Shown one piece after another: positions 17,601 through 26,270 of a stretch of DNA of 64,000 nucleotides. Source of the DNA: Desulfoluna sp942491485 (GTDB lineage Bacteria > Desulfobacterota > Desulfobacteria > Desulfobacterales > Desulfolunaceae); assembly GCA_942491485.1 (NCBI GenBank), contig CALOAX010000011.1, positions 186,001-250,000 of the forward strand. The letters run 5' to 3'. The translations under genes and the position numbers were made by a program. The number at the start of each line of letters is the position of its first letter. Position 1 is the first letter of the stretch. The notes below the pieces were generated by a model, which was given only the letters and a program-made list of their open reading frames with translations, did not search any database and was not told where the DNA came from.

Positions 17601-18405
17601 CAGGGAGAGACGTCAACGCACGGGTCAGGTGATCTTCATAGGGTGCCAGGCATTCCGTGAGGCTTTTTAAATCCTCCCGAGTGCTGAACTCAAGGGTTAA
17701 GGGGATGTTGTTCAGCGTCAGGAATTTGGAGAACTCCACAAACCCCTCATACCGCTCCATGTTGGTCAGCACAAGGCGTACTTTTATGGGCTTTTTACGT
17801 GCCCTGGCAAGCAGGTTGATCTTTCCGCGCATCATCTGCGCCTCTTTTTTCAAGAACAACGGTTCATCCGTTTGAAATGAGGCACTGTTCAGCACAACCA
17901 CAGCGGTGGGGTCCTTGCGCCTGAAAAGGGGGCGCCACAACTTCAGAAGGGCGATACGGGCCGCCTTGGATGTGTCGTTCAACAAAGAGGCTGGGATCTC
18001 CTGCACCAGAACCTTTGAGCCCAAATAGACCTGCATCAGCGGGTTTGCCGTGTAGCTCGGGTAAAACTGCCGTGCATGCCCTTGCCAGTCCGTATGGTTG
18101 TTGATCAACAGGCTTTTCCCGGCACCGCTCTCCCCGAACACGACAAAGTGCTGATACACCATGATGATCCGCCGGAACTCCGACGGAATGTCATTTAAGA
18201 AGCCTTTCCATGCCTTCACAAGGCTGAAAGGCGGAAGCCCTGCGACAACCTCTTCTTTGCCCGTCTCTTTCTCTGCCTCTTTTGGCTTGGGGTGCTTTTT
18301 GATGTAAATCAGAATCACAGTACAAAGGAGGAGAATCAATAAAGCCAAAAGATAGAGCCAGCTATCCCCGACCAACAAACCTTTGAGGTTCTCTATGATT
18401 TTCAT
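14692..18405 (-). CDS. tssM: IcmF-family inner-membrane protein TssM
   Basis: 1237 residues, typical for TssM. A first membrane span lies near residues 15-35 and another near 350-370 (AAVVLGIVGVAFLLSSF). Between them is a cytoplasmic GTPase-like domain with an intact Walker A, GESGAGKS at 91-98. The long remainder is periplasmic and helical, ending in a beta-rich C-terminal domain (FDWSRESSAAVGVEIVTEDG and WAVFRLPL) that in the family meets TssJ. It is the core of the trans-envelope complex. clpB is upstream with a 213-base gap. The stop codon is immediately followed by a copy of the CCCGGATATTTCATGAG repeat. Confidence 0.95.
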   Translation of the reverse strand: MKIIENLKGLLVGDSWLYLLALLILLLCTVILIYIKKHPKPKEAEKETGKEEVVAGLPPFSLVKAWKGFLNDIPSEFRRIIMVYQHFVVFGESGAGKSLLINNHTDWQGHARQFYPSYTANPLMQVYLGSKVLVQEIPASLLNDTSKAARIALLKLWRPLFRRKDPTAVVVLNSASFQTDEPLFLKKEAQMMRGKINLLARARKKPIKVRLVLTNMERYEGFVEFSKFLTLNNIPLTLEFSTREDLKSLTECLAPYEDHLTRALTSLPAEDYLKIMTFMGNAPELFKNLLKFVTVLQSSDPLTPEPEITSLSLAFLSDKHSSVSNPFATTLTSKEIQKFNPLFRHRVAAVVLGIVGVAFLLSSFMYEHHLIGERYLKIAALEKAPLSQYKRNMHQLFVDPLTSMQQRTLMAFLPEFFPHANTEIYRRGIENIRKYYLIPELEKFSVAEKTWTAASLEDVQQLGDARNKVLYLLGLLYATRDNELGQLILEHVPEWAGNTGLSSLLIEDYVNYNRASYSISIDMEDFKFSRKKGIIDDPHALMVFFQKVSDYYKQPVITRSEFAELMQETQVFLGKIQEIERYDLSVKVTDLLRQESQLSIDTAQRSMADFKVQVRQDSLKDFLRFLNQSDITSPDVTDDMNLAGLYENLKVMHNYKGFKGSQDKLFHFMLAGREFKLGSAQWDNLLNRSRLTLLVNDFINHNKRNDGTLFFLKKEDFPDLVMNTSNDGMFLFRGRATIDGRFTRRAFEKRVKPVLTELPPFIETLPIPEKDKIYFSNFLYKEVEAYGRQYAASYEDYYMDFDIEAKSLSSLRYVLRQLTLPSSPFMEVLLTVKDNIMLDTGDNMYLVPLARKMEDFEFLQRLLAEHKGVFPELDKYKALLELLLIDIDKGPAEEGDFKEFKKRLSPIGQLSFAIFLDGEDSYLNLVRQWVESVGIPPKWRGAFTMPVHQAYTLGLPEIEGEVKRLWADLHRADISSLHGLFPFRRTSSKDVPAAVLARATHPYGHFWQIFRGLVASVLVEEKGVWRVRPCPLESPELPENLLPTANAVARLTKALWNDKGEEKPLEFMIKPYPLEPISDIGPIVSLSYMHAGDFSVFGFNQQPSWKRLKFDWSRESSAAVGVEIVTEDGTSKLQNAVAVGNSAWSFYHLLQKSDSFVAMDVFSDPTDILDTSLPSDILKDESFNRDSYLLTWLVEYSEADRDVNPETGLVYRPDENALKVRFAIQNRDPWAVFRLPL

Positions 18406-18599
18406 ACTGTCCCAACCGTTTTATAAAGTTATGAGAATATTCGTGATGACCTCATTGAAGGTCAACCAAACAAGGTGGCAAACAATATGTTTATTGATTT
18501 TCAGGTACATGCCACTGTAGGAGGTGACACAGAGCGATTTGGCAGATGACGGGATATGATCACTATGCAATAACAACACATCGCCTCATCCCAACTTAT

Positions 18600-18621
18600 T
18601 CCTCATGAAATATCCGGGTTA
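18600..18621 (-). repeat. CCCGGATATTTCATGAG-type repeat at the clpB stop, copy 4
   Basis: On the minus strand the stop codon TAA is followed directly by CCCGGATATTTCATGAGG. This matches the arrangement at the tssM stop and so ties the motif to gene ends in this locus. Confidence 0.65.
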
Positions 18622-21258
18622 AATCTCCTGCGCCATGGGGGGATCGGGGTCCCGATCATTGGATTGGGGAACCGACTCTGACGAAAACGGATCCGTTGAA
18701 ATCACCAGTTCATCACCCGATGCCGAGACGAACACCGTCTCGCCGGGCTGAATCCTGCCGGAAATAATCTCTTCGGCAAGGGGGTCCTGCAACAAAGACT
18801 GAATCACACGGTTCAATGGCCGGGCCCCCATAAGCGGGTTAAACCCCCGCCGTGCCAGGATCCCTTTGGCCTCATCATGGACCTCCAGCCCGATGCCTTT
18901 GTCCTGAAGAAGTGCTGCAAGGCGGCCCAGTTGAATGTCAGCAATGGGCACCATGTTTTCATAGGTCAGTTGACGGAAAATCAATATATCATCCAAACGG
19001 TTCAGAAATTCAGGCCGAAAATGCCCCCGGACAGCCTGCATGATCCCTTCCCGCATCAGCTGATTCTCCTCTTCCGTCTCCGCAGGCTGGATACTTTCAG
19101 ACCCGAGATTCGATGTCAGAAGCACAATGGTATTTGAAAACCCCACGGTCACCCCCTGGCTGTCCGTCAGGCGACCGTCATCGAGCAGCTGAAGAAACAG
19201 GTTGAAGACATCGGCATGGGCCTTTTCGACTTCGTCAAAAAGAATCACGCTGTAGGGTTTTCTGCGGACACTGTTTGTCAGTACCCCGCCCTCCTCATAC
19301 CCGACATACCCGGGAGGCGCACCCACAAGACGGGCCACCGAATGCTTCTCCATAAACTCACTCATATCGATTCTGGTCAGGGCCTTCTCATCATCGAACA
19401 TGAACTCCGCAAGGGTCTTTGCGACCTCTGTCTTCCCGACCCCGGTGGGGCCAAGCATTAAAAAGGACGCAATGGGACGATTGGGGTTCTGGACACCTGC
19501 CCTGGAACGCCTGACTGCCTTTGAAATGGCAGAGAGCGCCTCATCCTGTCCCACAACCCTCCGGCACATCAGGGACTCGAGATTCAACAACCGCTCCTGT
19601 TCTGTTCCTTTCATTTTGGAAACAGGAATACCGGTTACCCTTGAGACGGTGTCGGCAATGTCATCTTCACTGATGGCTTTCTGCAAAAAACCCTGATCTG
19701 ACATATCGACATCGGAAAACGCTTCCAGTCGTTTTTCAATCTCAGGGATCGTTTTGTATTGCAGCTCTGCAACACGAGAAAAATCCCCTTCCTGTACGTT
19801 GAGCTCCATCTCCCGCCTTGCGTCCTCAAGGGCCTTTCTCGACTCCTGGATTTCTGTCAGTGCCCGTTTCTCCTTCTCCCATGTCTCCGTCAGGATGCGG
19901 CTTTTCTCCTTCAGCTCCGCCATCTCCGCTTTCAACCCGTCAAGGCGTTTCAGGGTCTCTTCATCCGTTTCATGTTTCAGCGCCCGGATTTCTATTTCCA
20001 TGTCAACAATCCGAACATCCATGTCAGCAATTTCCTGGGGCTTGGCAGAGAGACCGATTCGCACGGCAGAGGCTGTCTGGTCGATGAGATCCACGGCCTT
20101 GTCCGGCAGAAAACGATCCATGATATAACGGCGGGAGAGCTTCGCAGAGGCAGTCAGTGCTGCATCCAGAAACTGCACGCCATGGTGAAGTTCGTATTTC
20201 TCCTTGACGCCCCGCAGAATGGAGACGGTCTCTTCAAGGCCCGGTTCATCCACCTGGACAACCTGGAAGCGGCGCATCAACGCCATGTCTTTTTCAATAT
20301 GCTTTCGATACTCCGTCAGGGTGGTTGAACCGATGCAGCGAATCTCACCCCGGGAAAGGGCAGGCTTGATCAGGTTGGCCGCATCCATCGATCCTTCAGC
20401 CCCACCGGCCCCCACAAGCATATGGATCTCATCGATAAAAAGAATGACATTGCCCGCATCTGAGACCTCCTGCAGGACACGCTTAAACCGTTCCTCAAAC
20501 TCCCCGCGGAATTTCGCACCGGCGATGAGCTGCCCCATATCAAGAGAGAGAACCGCCGTCTTTTTTAAATCATCCGGGACCTCTCCCTTCACTATGCGCT
20601 GGGCCAGTCCCTCCACCAATGCCGTTTTCCCAACCCCGGGTTCCCCGATGATAATCGGGTTGTTCTTCATCCGACGCCCCAGGATCTGAATCGTCAGCCC
20701 CACTTCCCGGTTCCTGCCGATGACCGGGTCCAATTCGCCTTTGCGGGCCCGATCCGTCAGGTCTATGGAGTACTTCGCCAGGTATTCAAAGTCACCATCG
20801 CCCTCGCCAGGCCCTCCGTATTGACTTCTGTCCGGCTCCTTCAGCAGCATCTCGATGGTCTGAGGATTAACGCCGGCATCAGTAAACGCGGTAAGAATCT
20901 CATCTGTCTCCACCATCCCGGCCAGGATATGCCCGATGCCGATGTACTTCTCTTTGGATTTGGTCGCGATCTCCTCGGCAAGGATGAACACGCGTTCCAG
21001 ATCGCGATTCAACGGCGTCTGCTGGCAATTGGCATCTGCTTTCGGTTGCGTCAGCAGCTGCCCGTCAACACGGGCCCCCAAGGCCTCCATGTCGGCTCCG
21101 AGTTCAGCAACATGAGGACCGATGCCGCCCCCTTTTTTGTCCAGCATGGTTGAAAACAGGTGCCAGGTGGTCACATACCGGTGGTCTCGCTTTACTGCCA
21201 GCCGGCATGCCTCCTCGATCAACTCCTGTGCTTTTATCGAAAATTTTTCAATAATCAT
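18619..21258 (-). CDS. clpV: ClpB-type AAA+ unfoldase of the T6SS (ClpV/TssH role)
   Basis: 879 residues: Clp N-domain (about 1-145), first AAA+ domain with Walker A GEPGVGKT at 205-212, a coiled-coil middle domain (about 400-530) and a second AAA+ domain with GPTGVGKT and the IDMSEFMEKHSVARLVGAPPGYVGYEEGG region (motif core GAPPGYVGYEEGG). The full-length middle domain ending in SRVAELQYKTIPEIEKRLE is of ClpB type, more than the divergent ClpV type. Being first in the secretion operon it most likely recycles contracted sheaths, as ClpB does in Francisella. A general disaggregase role cannot be excluded. The ribosome site is weak. Confidence 0.9.
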   Translation of the reverse strand: MIIEKFSIKAQELIEEACRLAVKRDHRYVTTWHLFSTMLDKKGGGIGPHVAELGADMEALGARVDGQLLTQPKADANCQQTPLNRDLERVFILAEEIATKSKEKYIGIGHILAGMVETDEILTAFTDAGVNPQTIEMLLKEPDRSQYGGPGEGDGDFEYLAKYSIDLTDRARKGELDPVIGRNREVGLTIQILGRRMKNNPIIIGEPGVGKTALVEGLAQRIVKGEVPDDLKKTAVLSLDMGQLIAGAKFRGEFEERFKRVLQEVSDAGNVILFIDEIHMLVGAGGAEGSMDAANLIKPALSRGEIRCIGSTTLTEYRKHIEKDMALMRRFQVVQVDEPGLEETVSILRGVKEKYELHHGVQFLDAALTASAKLSRRYIMDRFLPDKAVDLIDQTASAVRIGLSAKPQEIADMDVRIVDMEIEIRALKHETDEETLKRLDGLKAEMAELKEKSRILTETWEKEKRALTEIQESRKALEDARREMELNVQEGDFSRVAELQYKTIPEIEKRLEAFSDVDMSDQGFLQKAISEDDIADTVSRVTGIPVSKMKGTEQERLLNLESLMCRRVVGQDEALSAISKAVRRSRAGVQNPNRPIASFLMLGPTGVGKTEVAKTLAEFMFDDEKALTRIDMSEFMEKHSVARLVGAPPGYVGYEEGGVLTNSVRRKPYSVILFDEVEKAHADVFNLFLQLLDDGRLTDSQGVTVGFSNTIVLLTSNLGSESIQPAETEEENQLMREGIMQAVRGHFRPEFLNRLDDILIFRQLTYENMVPIADIQLGRLAALLQDKGIGLEVHDEAKGILARRGFNPLMGARPLNRVIQSLLQDPLAEEIISGRIQPGETVFVSASGDELVISTDPFSSESVPQSNDRDPDPPMAQEI

Positions 21259-22274
21259 TGTTCAAGCCCATTTGTATCATTCACAGGCAGACCACACGGC
21301 ACCCACAGCTCCGCCTGTCGGTTTACATATCCATCCGATAAACAGGTATTTCATGACTGATTCGATTGGTTCGTCTCACATTGAATCGTGGGTGCCGGGG
21401 CCGGAATCACAGAAAGTAGCCTTGCACATCCCCCCCTGTCTCTTGATACAGCTTTCCCACCATCCTTACAGCGATCATCATCGTTGCTTCGTATGCGTTG
21501 TGCTCTTTCGAATGTGGTGGAGAAGGTCCCTAATACTGGCTTTGTAGGAAGGGCTCTAATGACTGAGGCGTATGAATGGCACTGCTGGTGAAGACCTTGG
21601 ATTGGCTCAGGTGGTGGCGTAAGGTGAAGGATCTGCAGGGTGGGTCGTATCACTGGCCCAGATGAATGAATCTCGTGGCTTGAGAGGGTACTGGAATCGT
21701 ATGAGTGGCACAGAGGACGGGGTCGTTTTACATGAACAAAATGAGCCCCTTAATTCTGCTATTATGAGTGAACCACCATGCTTTATGCAATATTTATTTT
21801 ACAATTTCGTGGTTCTGCAACGCTTAGTATATACCCAATGATTTTTCAACCGCCTCACACACCTTAAACCCGATCGGGTGTGTCATTTTAAATGCCGGGA
21901 ATACGGGATCTGTGACCGCACGCCAGGGAGCCACAAAGGCCCCATCTGCCCTCTGCTTTGAAGTCGGGTCGAAAAGCCAGGGCGAACCGCAGGGCTCCGT
22001 TGCCTTGAGCAACGGGGCCTGCGCCCAGCATTCGAGGTGTTTTAAATTGGATGGGGTCGCCGCCGGAGTTATTCCGGCCGAATTTACACGGACTTGTAGC
22101 GCTATCCATGATTCGACTTATTCACCCGGCGGTTCATTACATGATTATGAAAAGACGGTTGAGCATCGTCGACCTTGGTTCACGGGCGCAGCCCGTCAGT
22201 GAATGCTCTTTTGCCCGAGGAACGAGGGCAAAGGAGCATTCGCGAACCAGGGTTCCAAGGACTCAGCCCTTGGT
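21259..22274. other. 1-kb gap between the T6SS and thiamine loci
   Basis: No convincing gene. 21259-21900 is unremarkable and carries only short overlapping frames; it should hold the clpB promoter. 22170-22265 has a partial copy of the modular repeat: CACGGGCGCAGCCCGTCAG, then an ATGCTC...CGAGGAACGAGG...GAGCAT hairpin, ending close to the thiC stop. Confidence 0.5.
22170..22266. repeat. Partial modular repeat with CGAGGAACGAGG hairpin
   Basis: CACGGGCGCAGCCCGT hairpin, then GTGAATGCTC and GGAGCATTCGC flanking CCCGAGGAACGAGGG. The same internal module occurs at 24230-24300, 36008-36070, 45119-45160 and 53226-53290. No GCCTCCGGC boundary is seen here. Confidence 0.55.
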
Positions 22275-23579
22275 TTAATCATTCAGCTGAATGTCTTTGC
22301 CTTCGTGGACACGCTTCATATTACGAACGGCACACATTTTGCCACACATGGTGCAGCTGTCCTCAAACTCGGGTTTGGAGCTTTCGCGGTACTTCCGGGC
22401 CTTTTCGGGATCCATGGCCAGGGAGAACATCGCTTCCCAGTCAAGATCTGCGCGGGCCTTGCTCATGGCGTTGTCCCAGTTCCGGGCGCCGGGAATTTTC
22501 TTGGCGATGTCGGCTGCGTGGGCGGCAATGCGCGTGGCGATGATCCCCTCTTTCATGTCATCCAGGGTGGGCAGGCGCAGGTGCTCGGCCGGGGTGACGT
22601 AGCAGAGAAAGTCGGCACCGTTGGCGGCGGCAATGGCACCGCCGATGGCGCTGGTGATATGATCGTAACCGGGAGCGACATCAGTGACAAGGGGACCGAG
22701 GACGTAGAATGGCGCGCCGTGACAGAGACGTTTTTCCATCATCATGTTCCCGGCGATCTCGTCCATGGCCATGTGCCCCGGGCCTTCGATCATCACCTGG
22801 ACATCCTGCTCCCAGGCACGCTTGGTGAGTTCCCCTAAGGTGATGAGCTCCTCCACCTGAACCGCGTCGGTGGAGTCGTTGATGCTGCCGGGCCTGCAGC
22901 CATCGCCGAGGCTTAAGGTAAGGTCGTATTTGGTGCAGATCTCAAGGAGCCGGTCGAAGTGCTCGTAGAAAGGGTTTTCGGCATCATTGAGCATCATCCA
23001 TGTGTAGAGAAGGGACCCGCCGCGCGAGACGATGCCGGTGAGGCGATCGTTCCGTTTGATCTTATCGGCGGTGATACGGTTGAGACCGGCATGGATGGTG
23101 GCAAAATCAACACCGTCCTGGGCATGGCGCTCCACCACCTTGAAGAACTCATCCACGGTGATGTCCTTCAGGTTCTTGTCGTAAAACCCCACCGCATCGT
23201 ACATGGGGACGGTGCCGAGCATGGCAGGGCATTCGGCGATGACGCGGTTACGGAACTCCTGGGTCTTGCCGAAACAGCTCAGGTCCATAATGGCTTCAGC
23301 CTTCATCTCAACGGCCGCACGCACCTTCTCCATCTCCACGTCGAGATTGCAGCAGTCCTTGGAGATGCCCAGGTTAACGTTGATCTTGGTGCGAAGTCCT
23401 TCGCCCACCCCTTCGGGGTCGATGTTGACATGATTCTTGTTAGCCGGGATGGCTATCGTGCCTTTGGCCATACGGGCCATCAGGGTTTCAAGGGGCATGT
23501 TCTCTTTTTTGGCCACGGTCTCCATGGCACCGGTGACAATTCCCTTACGGGCCGCGTTCATCTGGGTTGTGTAACTCAT
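22275..23579 (-). CDS. thiC: Phosphomethylpyrimidine synthase ThiC
   Basis: 434 residues, the short bacterial/archaeal form of ThiC. The C-terminal CTMCGKMC (CxxCx4C) binds the [4Fe-4S] cluster of this unusual radical-SAM enzyme, which turns aminoimidazole ribotide into the hydroxymethylpyrimidine phosphate half of thiamine. Other landmarks are GDGCRPGSIND and VMIEGPGHM, which match the conserved substrate and metal site regions. It follows thiE with one base between the stop and the ATG, so the two are co-translated. Cytoplasmic. Confidence 0.98.
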   Translation of the reverse strand: MSYTTQMNAARKGIVTGAMETVAKKENMPLETLMARMAKGTIAIPANKNHVNIDPEGVGEGLRTKINVNLGISKDCCNLDVEMEKVRAAVEMKAEAIMDLSCFGKTQEFRNRVIAECPAMLGTVPMYDAVGFYDKNLKDITVDEFFKVVERHAQDGVDFATIHAGLNRITADKIKRNDRLTGIVSRGGSLLYTWMMLNDAENPFYEHFDRLLEICTKYDLTLSLGDGCRPGSINDSTDAVQVEELITLGELTKRAWEQDVQVMIEGPGHMAMDEIAGNMMMEKRLCHGAPFYVLGPLVTDVAPGYDHITSAIGGAIAAANGADFLCYVTPAEHLRLPTLDDMKEGIIATRIAAHAADIAKKIPGARNWDNAMSKARADLDWEAMFSLAMDPEKARKYRESSKPEFEDSCTMCGKMCAVRNMKRVHEGKDIQLND

Positions 23580-23580
23580 C

Positions 23581-24213
23581 TTAATTCATCTCCATGGTGT
23601 CTCGTATGGTTTTTATCTGCTTTGAAATATTCTCGGCTCCGACGATCTCCGTCACCAGAGCGATGGTTTCCGCACCGCGCTTTCGCACGTCATCAATGTT
23701 GTGTTCCTTGATCCCGCCGATGGCCACAAAGGGAATTTTTTGCGCCTTCACCACATGATCCAGATAGGTCAGGCCCACGGCATCACAAACGTCCTTTTTG
23801 GTCTGGGTGGTAAAAATGGGGCCGACCCCGATATAGTCAGCGCCGCTCTCCACTGCTGCTGCCGCCTGGGCAGGGCTGTGGGTGGAGAGACCGATGATCA
23901 TGGACTCGCCCACGAGCTGCCTCACCACGGGAACAGGCATGTCGTCCTGGCCCACATGGATTCCGTCGGCCTCCATGGCCATGGCAAGGCCCACATGATC
24001 GTTGATAATAAAGGTCACCCCTGAATCTTTGGTGAGTTTGCGCAGGACTTCACACTGCCGGTATTTCTCCAGCATGGTCTTCTCTTTTTCCCGGTACTGG
24101 ATCAGGGTGATGCCGGCATCAATCATCGCCTTCACCACCGTGATGTTGTCCCGCCCCAGAGAGTGCTCTTCGCTGGTGATGCCGTAGATGTCGGCACCCG
24201 CTATGGATCTCAT
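23581..24213 (-). CDS. thiE: Thiamine-phosphate synthase ThiE
   Basis: 210 residues forming a TIM barrel. Conserved features are IQYREKEKT (QLR-K family motif), FIINDHVGLAMAMEADGIHVGQDDMP in the usual order (core INDH and GIHVGQ), GLSTHS and the phosphate-binding DYIGVGPIF followed by AIGGI. It joins the pyrimidine and thiazole phosphates to make thiamine phosphate. GGAG lies 9 bases before ATG 24213. It starts the thiE-thiC pair, separated from thiF by a repeat-bearing gap of 315 bases. Confidence 0.96.
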   Translation of the reverse strand: MRSIAGADIYGITSEEHSLGRDNITVVKAMIDAGITLIQYREKEKTMLEKYRQCEVLRKLTKDSGVTFIINDHVGLAMAMEADGIHVGQDDMPVPVVRQLVGESMIIGLSTHSPAQAAAAVESGADYIGVGPIFTTQTKKDVCDAVGLTYLDHVVKAQKIPFVAIGGIKEHNIDDVRKRGAETIALVTEIVGAENISKQIKTIRDTMEMN

Positions 24214-24528
24214 GGTTTTTTTCTCCTCAGGTTCGCGAATGCTCCGGGGCTCGTTCCTCCCCCCTTCTCATTCGCTTACGGGCTACGCCCGTGGATAACG
24301 ACTTGGGTTATTCCCCCCTCTTCATGTAGCCTGAAGGGTGCTCTTGTCGCGCCTTAGGCCATTTCAAAGACGGATCGTTCTAACAGGCGCTGTCTCTTTG
24401 GTGCATGAAATGCACCCGACGGCTGGCGGAGCCAAGCGACTCCTCGAACGAAGAACGATGACCCAAGAACAAAGAACGCTTCCCTATTTGCCATTCACTG
24501 GCAATGCCCATGACCTATCGCCTATGAC
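24214..24528. other. 315-base gap with repeats between thiF and thiE
   Basis: No gene. 24231-24300 holds a partial modular repeat (GCGAATGCTCC...CGTTCCTCC...CATTCGC and CGGGCTACGCCCG). 24460-24545 holds runs of imperfect heptamers: on the minus strand GGTCATA repeated (about 24515-24540), and GTTCTTTGTTCTTGG. The thiF coding end runs into the latter tract. Confidence 0.5.
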
Positions 24529-25170
24529 CTATGACCCGATGTTATCGTCTTTAGCCTTTTGCCATTGGCCACTTACATAGGAAAACACCAGATCCGCCTG
24601 CTTGGCCGCGGCAATCCCGACCACGGCTGACATGGGAGGCGCGCTCTCATCGGCTTCGGTGACGCCATCCCCCACAAGATAAAAGGCAGAACCGATTTTC
24701 CGTGTGACGATGCGGTCTGCATCCCCCCACCCCCCGATGCCGGAGGCAGCCACGAGAAAGCGCCCTTTTTTTAAGTAGCGTTCCACAAGGAGCTGCTTGG
24801 CCTCCACCCGGTCAAAGGCTTCCACCACGGCATCGCAGGAATCAAACAGCGAACCGATATTGCCTGACGACACACACACGCTGTGGGTCTCCACCTCAAT
24901 CTCCGGATTGATGGCCACAAGGTTGGCCTGAAGGGCCGTCACCTTCATCTCCCCCACTTGATGAGCGAAGAAGAACTGCCGGTTAAGATTGGAGAGCTCC
25001 ACCCGGTCAAAATCGGCGATGACGAACCGCCGAAACCCCATGCGCACCAAGTGCATGGCACAGTTGGAACCAAGCCCGCCGGCCCCCGCGATACCGATAC
25101 GTGCCGATGCGATACGCGCCATGGGCTCCGCGCCGATGCGTGCAGCCAGAGACTCGTGGAGGGTCTCCAT
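24529..25170 (-). CDS. thiF: ThiS-adenylyltransferase ThiF (short family)
   Basis: 213 residues, E1-like Rossmann domain. GIAGAGGLGSN near residues 27-37 is the nucleotide loop; DFDRVELSNLNRQFF near 53-67 is the ThiF/MoeB signature with the metal-site Asp and Arg. It adenylates the ThiS C-terminus before sulfur transfer. The start overlaps the thiH stop (TGATG). It lacks the C-terminal rhodanese and zinc knuckles of longer homologues. The last residues, QWQKAKDDNIGS, are encoded within sequence related to a heptamer-rich tract and look like a read-through addition to a natural end near SYVSG. Confidence 0.93.
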   Translation of the reverse strand: METLHESLAARIGAEPMARIASARIGIAGAGGLGSNCAMHLVRMGFRRFVIADFDRVELSNLNRQFFFAHQVGEMKVTALQANLVAINPEIEVETHSVCVSSGNIGSLFDSCDAVVEAFDRVEAKQLLVERYLKKGRFLVAASGIGGWGDADRIVTRKIGSAFYLVGDGVTEADESAPPMSAVVGIAAAKQADLVFSYVSGQWQKAKDDNIGS

Positions 25171-26270
25171 CAGACCATCCTCCAGTCCTGATACACCGGC
25201 TGATACCCACGGGCCGAAAGGTTGGCCGCCATCTCGGCAACGCTCCGCTCATCGGAGATATCAAACTGGCCGCTGCCCTCCTCTTCCGTGTGACTGCCCA
25301 CCGAGGTGTGGACCCCAGCAGACATGCGGGTGACTCCCAAGGGCAACACATTGTCCCGGAAGAAGGCACTTTCACGGGTGGACATGGTGATGCCCGCCCG
25401 GGGGAGAAAGAGACGGAAGGCAGTCATGATCTGAACCATGTTGGCGTCATCCACCACAAAGGCGGGTTCATACCCCCCGGCATGGGGCCGCATGCGAGGC
25501 AGAGAGATTCCCAGCTCGACCTCCGGGAACGTGTCCATCACCCAGTTGGCATGCATGGCAGTAAAAAAAGACTCGCGCCGCCAGTTATCAAGGCCCAAAA
25601 GCCCGCCCAGGTTGACCCCGCGCATTTTCGCACGGGCGGCCCGCTCCGGGGCCTCCAGGCGGAACCGGAAATCCCGTTTGGGCCCGGCCGGGTGAAGGGT
25701 TTCATAAAGCCCAGCGTTGTATGTCTCCTGATAGACGGTCAGGGAGTCGGCCCCTGCAGCCACAAACCGGGTGTATCCCTCTTCGTCCACGGGGTAGATC
25801 TCGATGCCGATGGACGTGAAATGTTTGGAGAGAAGGGCAAGGCTCTCTTCGATGTACTCCTGGGTGGCCACTCCGGGGGCCTCACCGGTAAGCAACAGAA
25901 TGTGCTTGAGGCCGGTCTCTGCAATGGCCTCTGCCTCCGTGGCCACCTCCTCCAGGGTAAGCTGGCGCCGGTGGATACGGTTCCGGGCGTTAAACCCGCA
26001 GTAGACGCATTGGTTGACGCAGTGATTGGAAATATAAATGGGGGTGAAGAGAAGCACCTGCCGGCCAAAATGACGCAGGGTCTCATCATGGGCCTTCCGG
26101 GCCATCTCCTCAATAAAAGGAGCAGCCGCAGGCGACAGGTAGGCCATCAGGTTTTCGGAGGTACATTTGCGTGCGGCCAGGGCCGCCAGAACATCCCCCT
26201 CGGTTGAGGCTTCGATGCGGGCAAGGATCGTCTCCGGATCCAAGGTTTTCCAGAAATCAAAAAAGCCCAT
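25170..26270 (-). CDS. thiH: 2-iminoacetate synthase ThiH
   Basis: 366 residues from ATG 26270, which overlaps the thiG stop (TGATG). The radical-SAM cluster motif is CVNQCVYC (CxxxCxxC) at about residues 79-86, preceded by FTPIYISNHC. The enzyme splits tyrosine with S-adenosylmethionine to give dehydroglycine for the thiazole ring; this is the anaerobe route, fitting a strict anaerobe. The longer open frame back to 26474 overlaps thiG and has no family similarity, so it is rejected. C-terminal region carries the usual MSAGVHTSVGSH segment. Confidence 0.96.
   Translation of the reverse strand: MGFFDFWKTLDPETILARIEASTEGDVLAALAARKCTSENLMAYLSPAAAPFIEEMARKAHDETLRHFGRQVLLFTPIYISNHCVNQCVYCGFNARNRIHRRQLTLEEVATEAEAIAETGLKHILLLTGEAPGVATQEYIEESLALLSKHFTSIGIEIYPVDEEGYTRFVAAGADSLTVYQETYNAGLYETLHPAGPKRDFRFRLEAPERAARAKMRGVNLGGLLGLDNWRRESFFTAMHANWVMDTFPEVELGISLPRMRPHAGGYEPAFVVDDANMVQIMTAFRLFLPRAGITMSTRESAFFRDNVLPLGVTRMSAGVHTSVGSHTEEEGSGQFDISDERSVAEMAANLSARGYQPVYQDWRMV

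Noticed and set aside
21351..21653. 100-residue minus-strand frame upstream of clpB
   Set aside because: No ribosome site, low-complexity makeup, no domain; probably chance.
25101..26207. 368-residue plus-strand frame across thiH and thiF
   Set aside because: Antisense to thiH with intact radical-SAM motif; no homology features.
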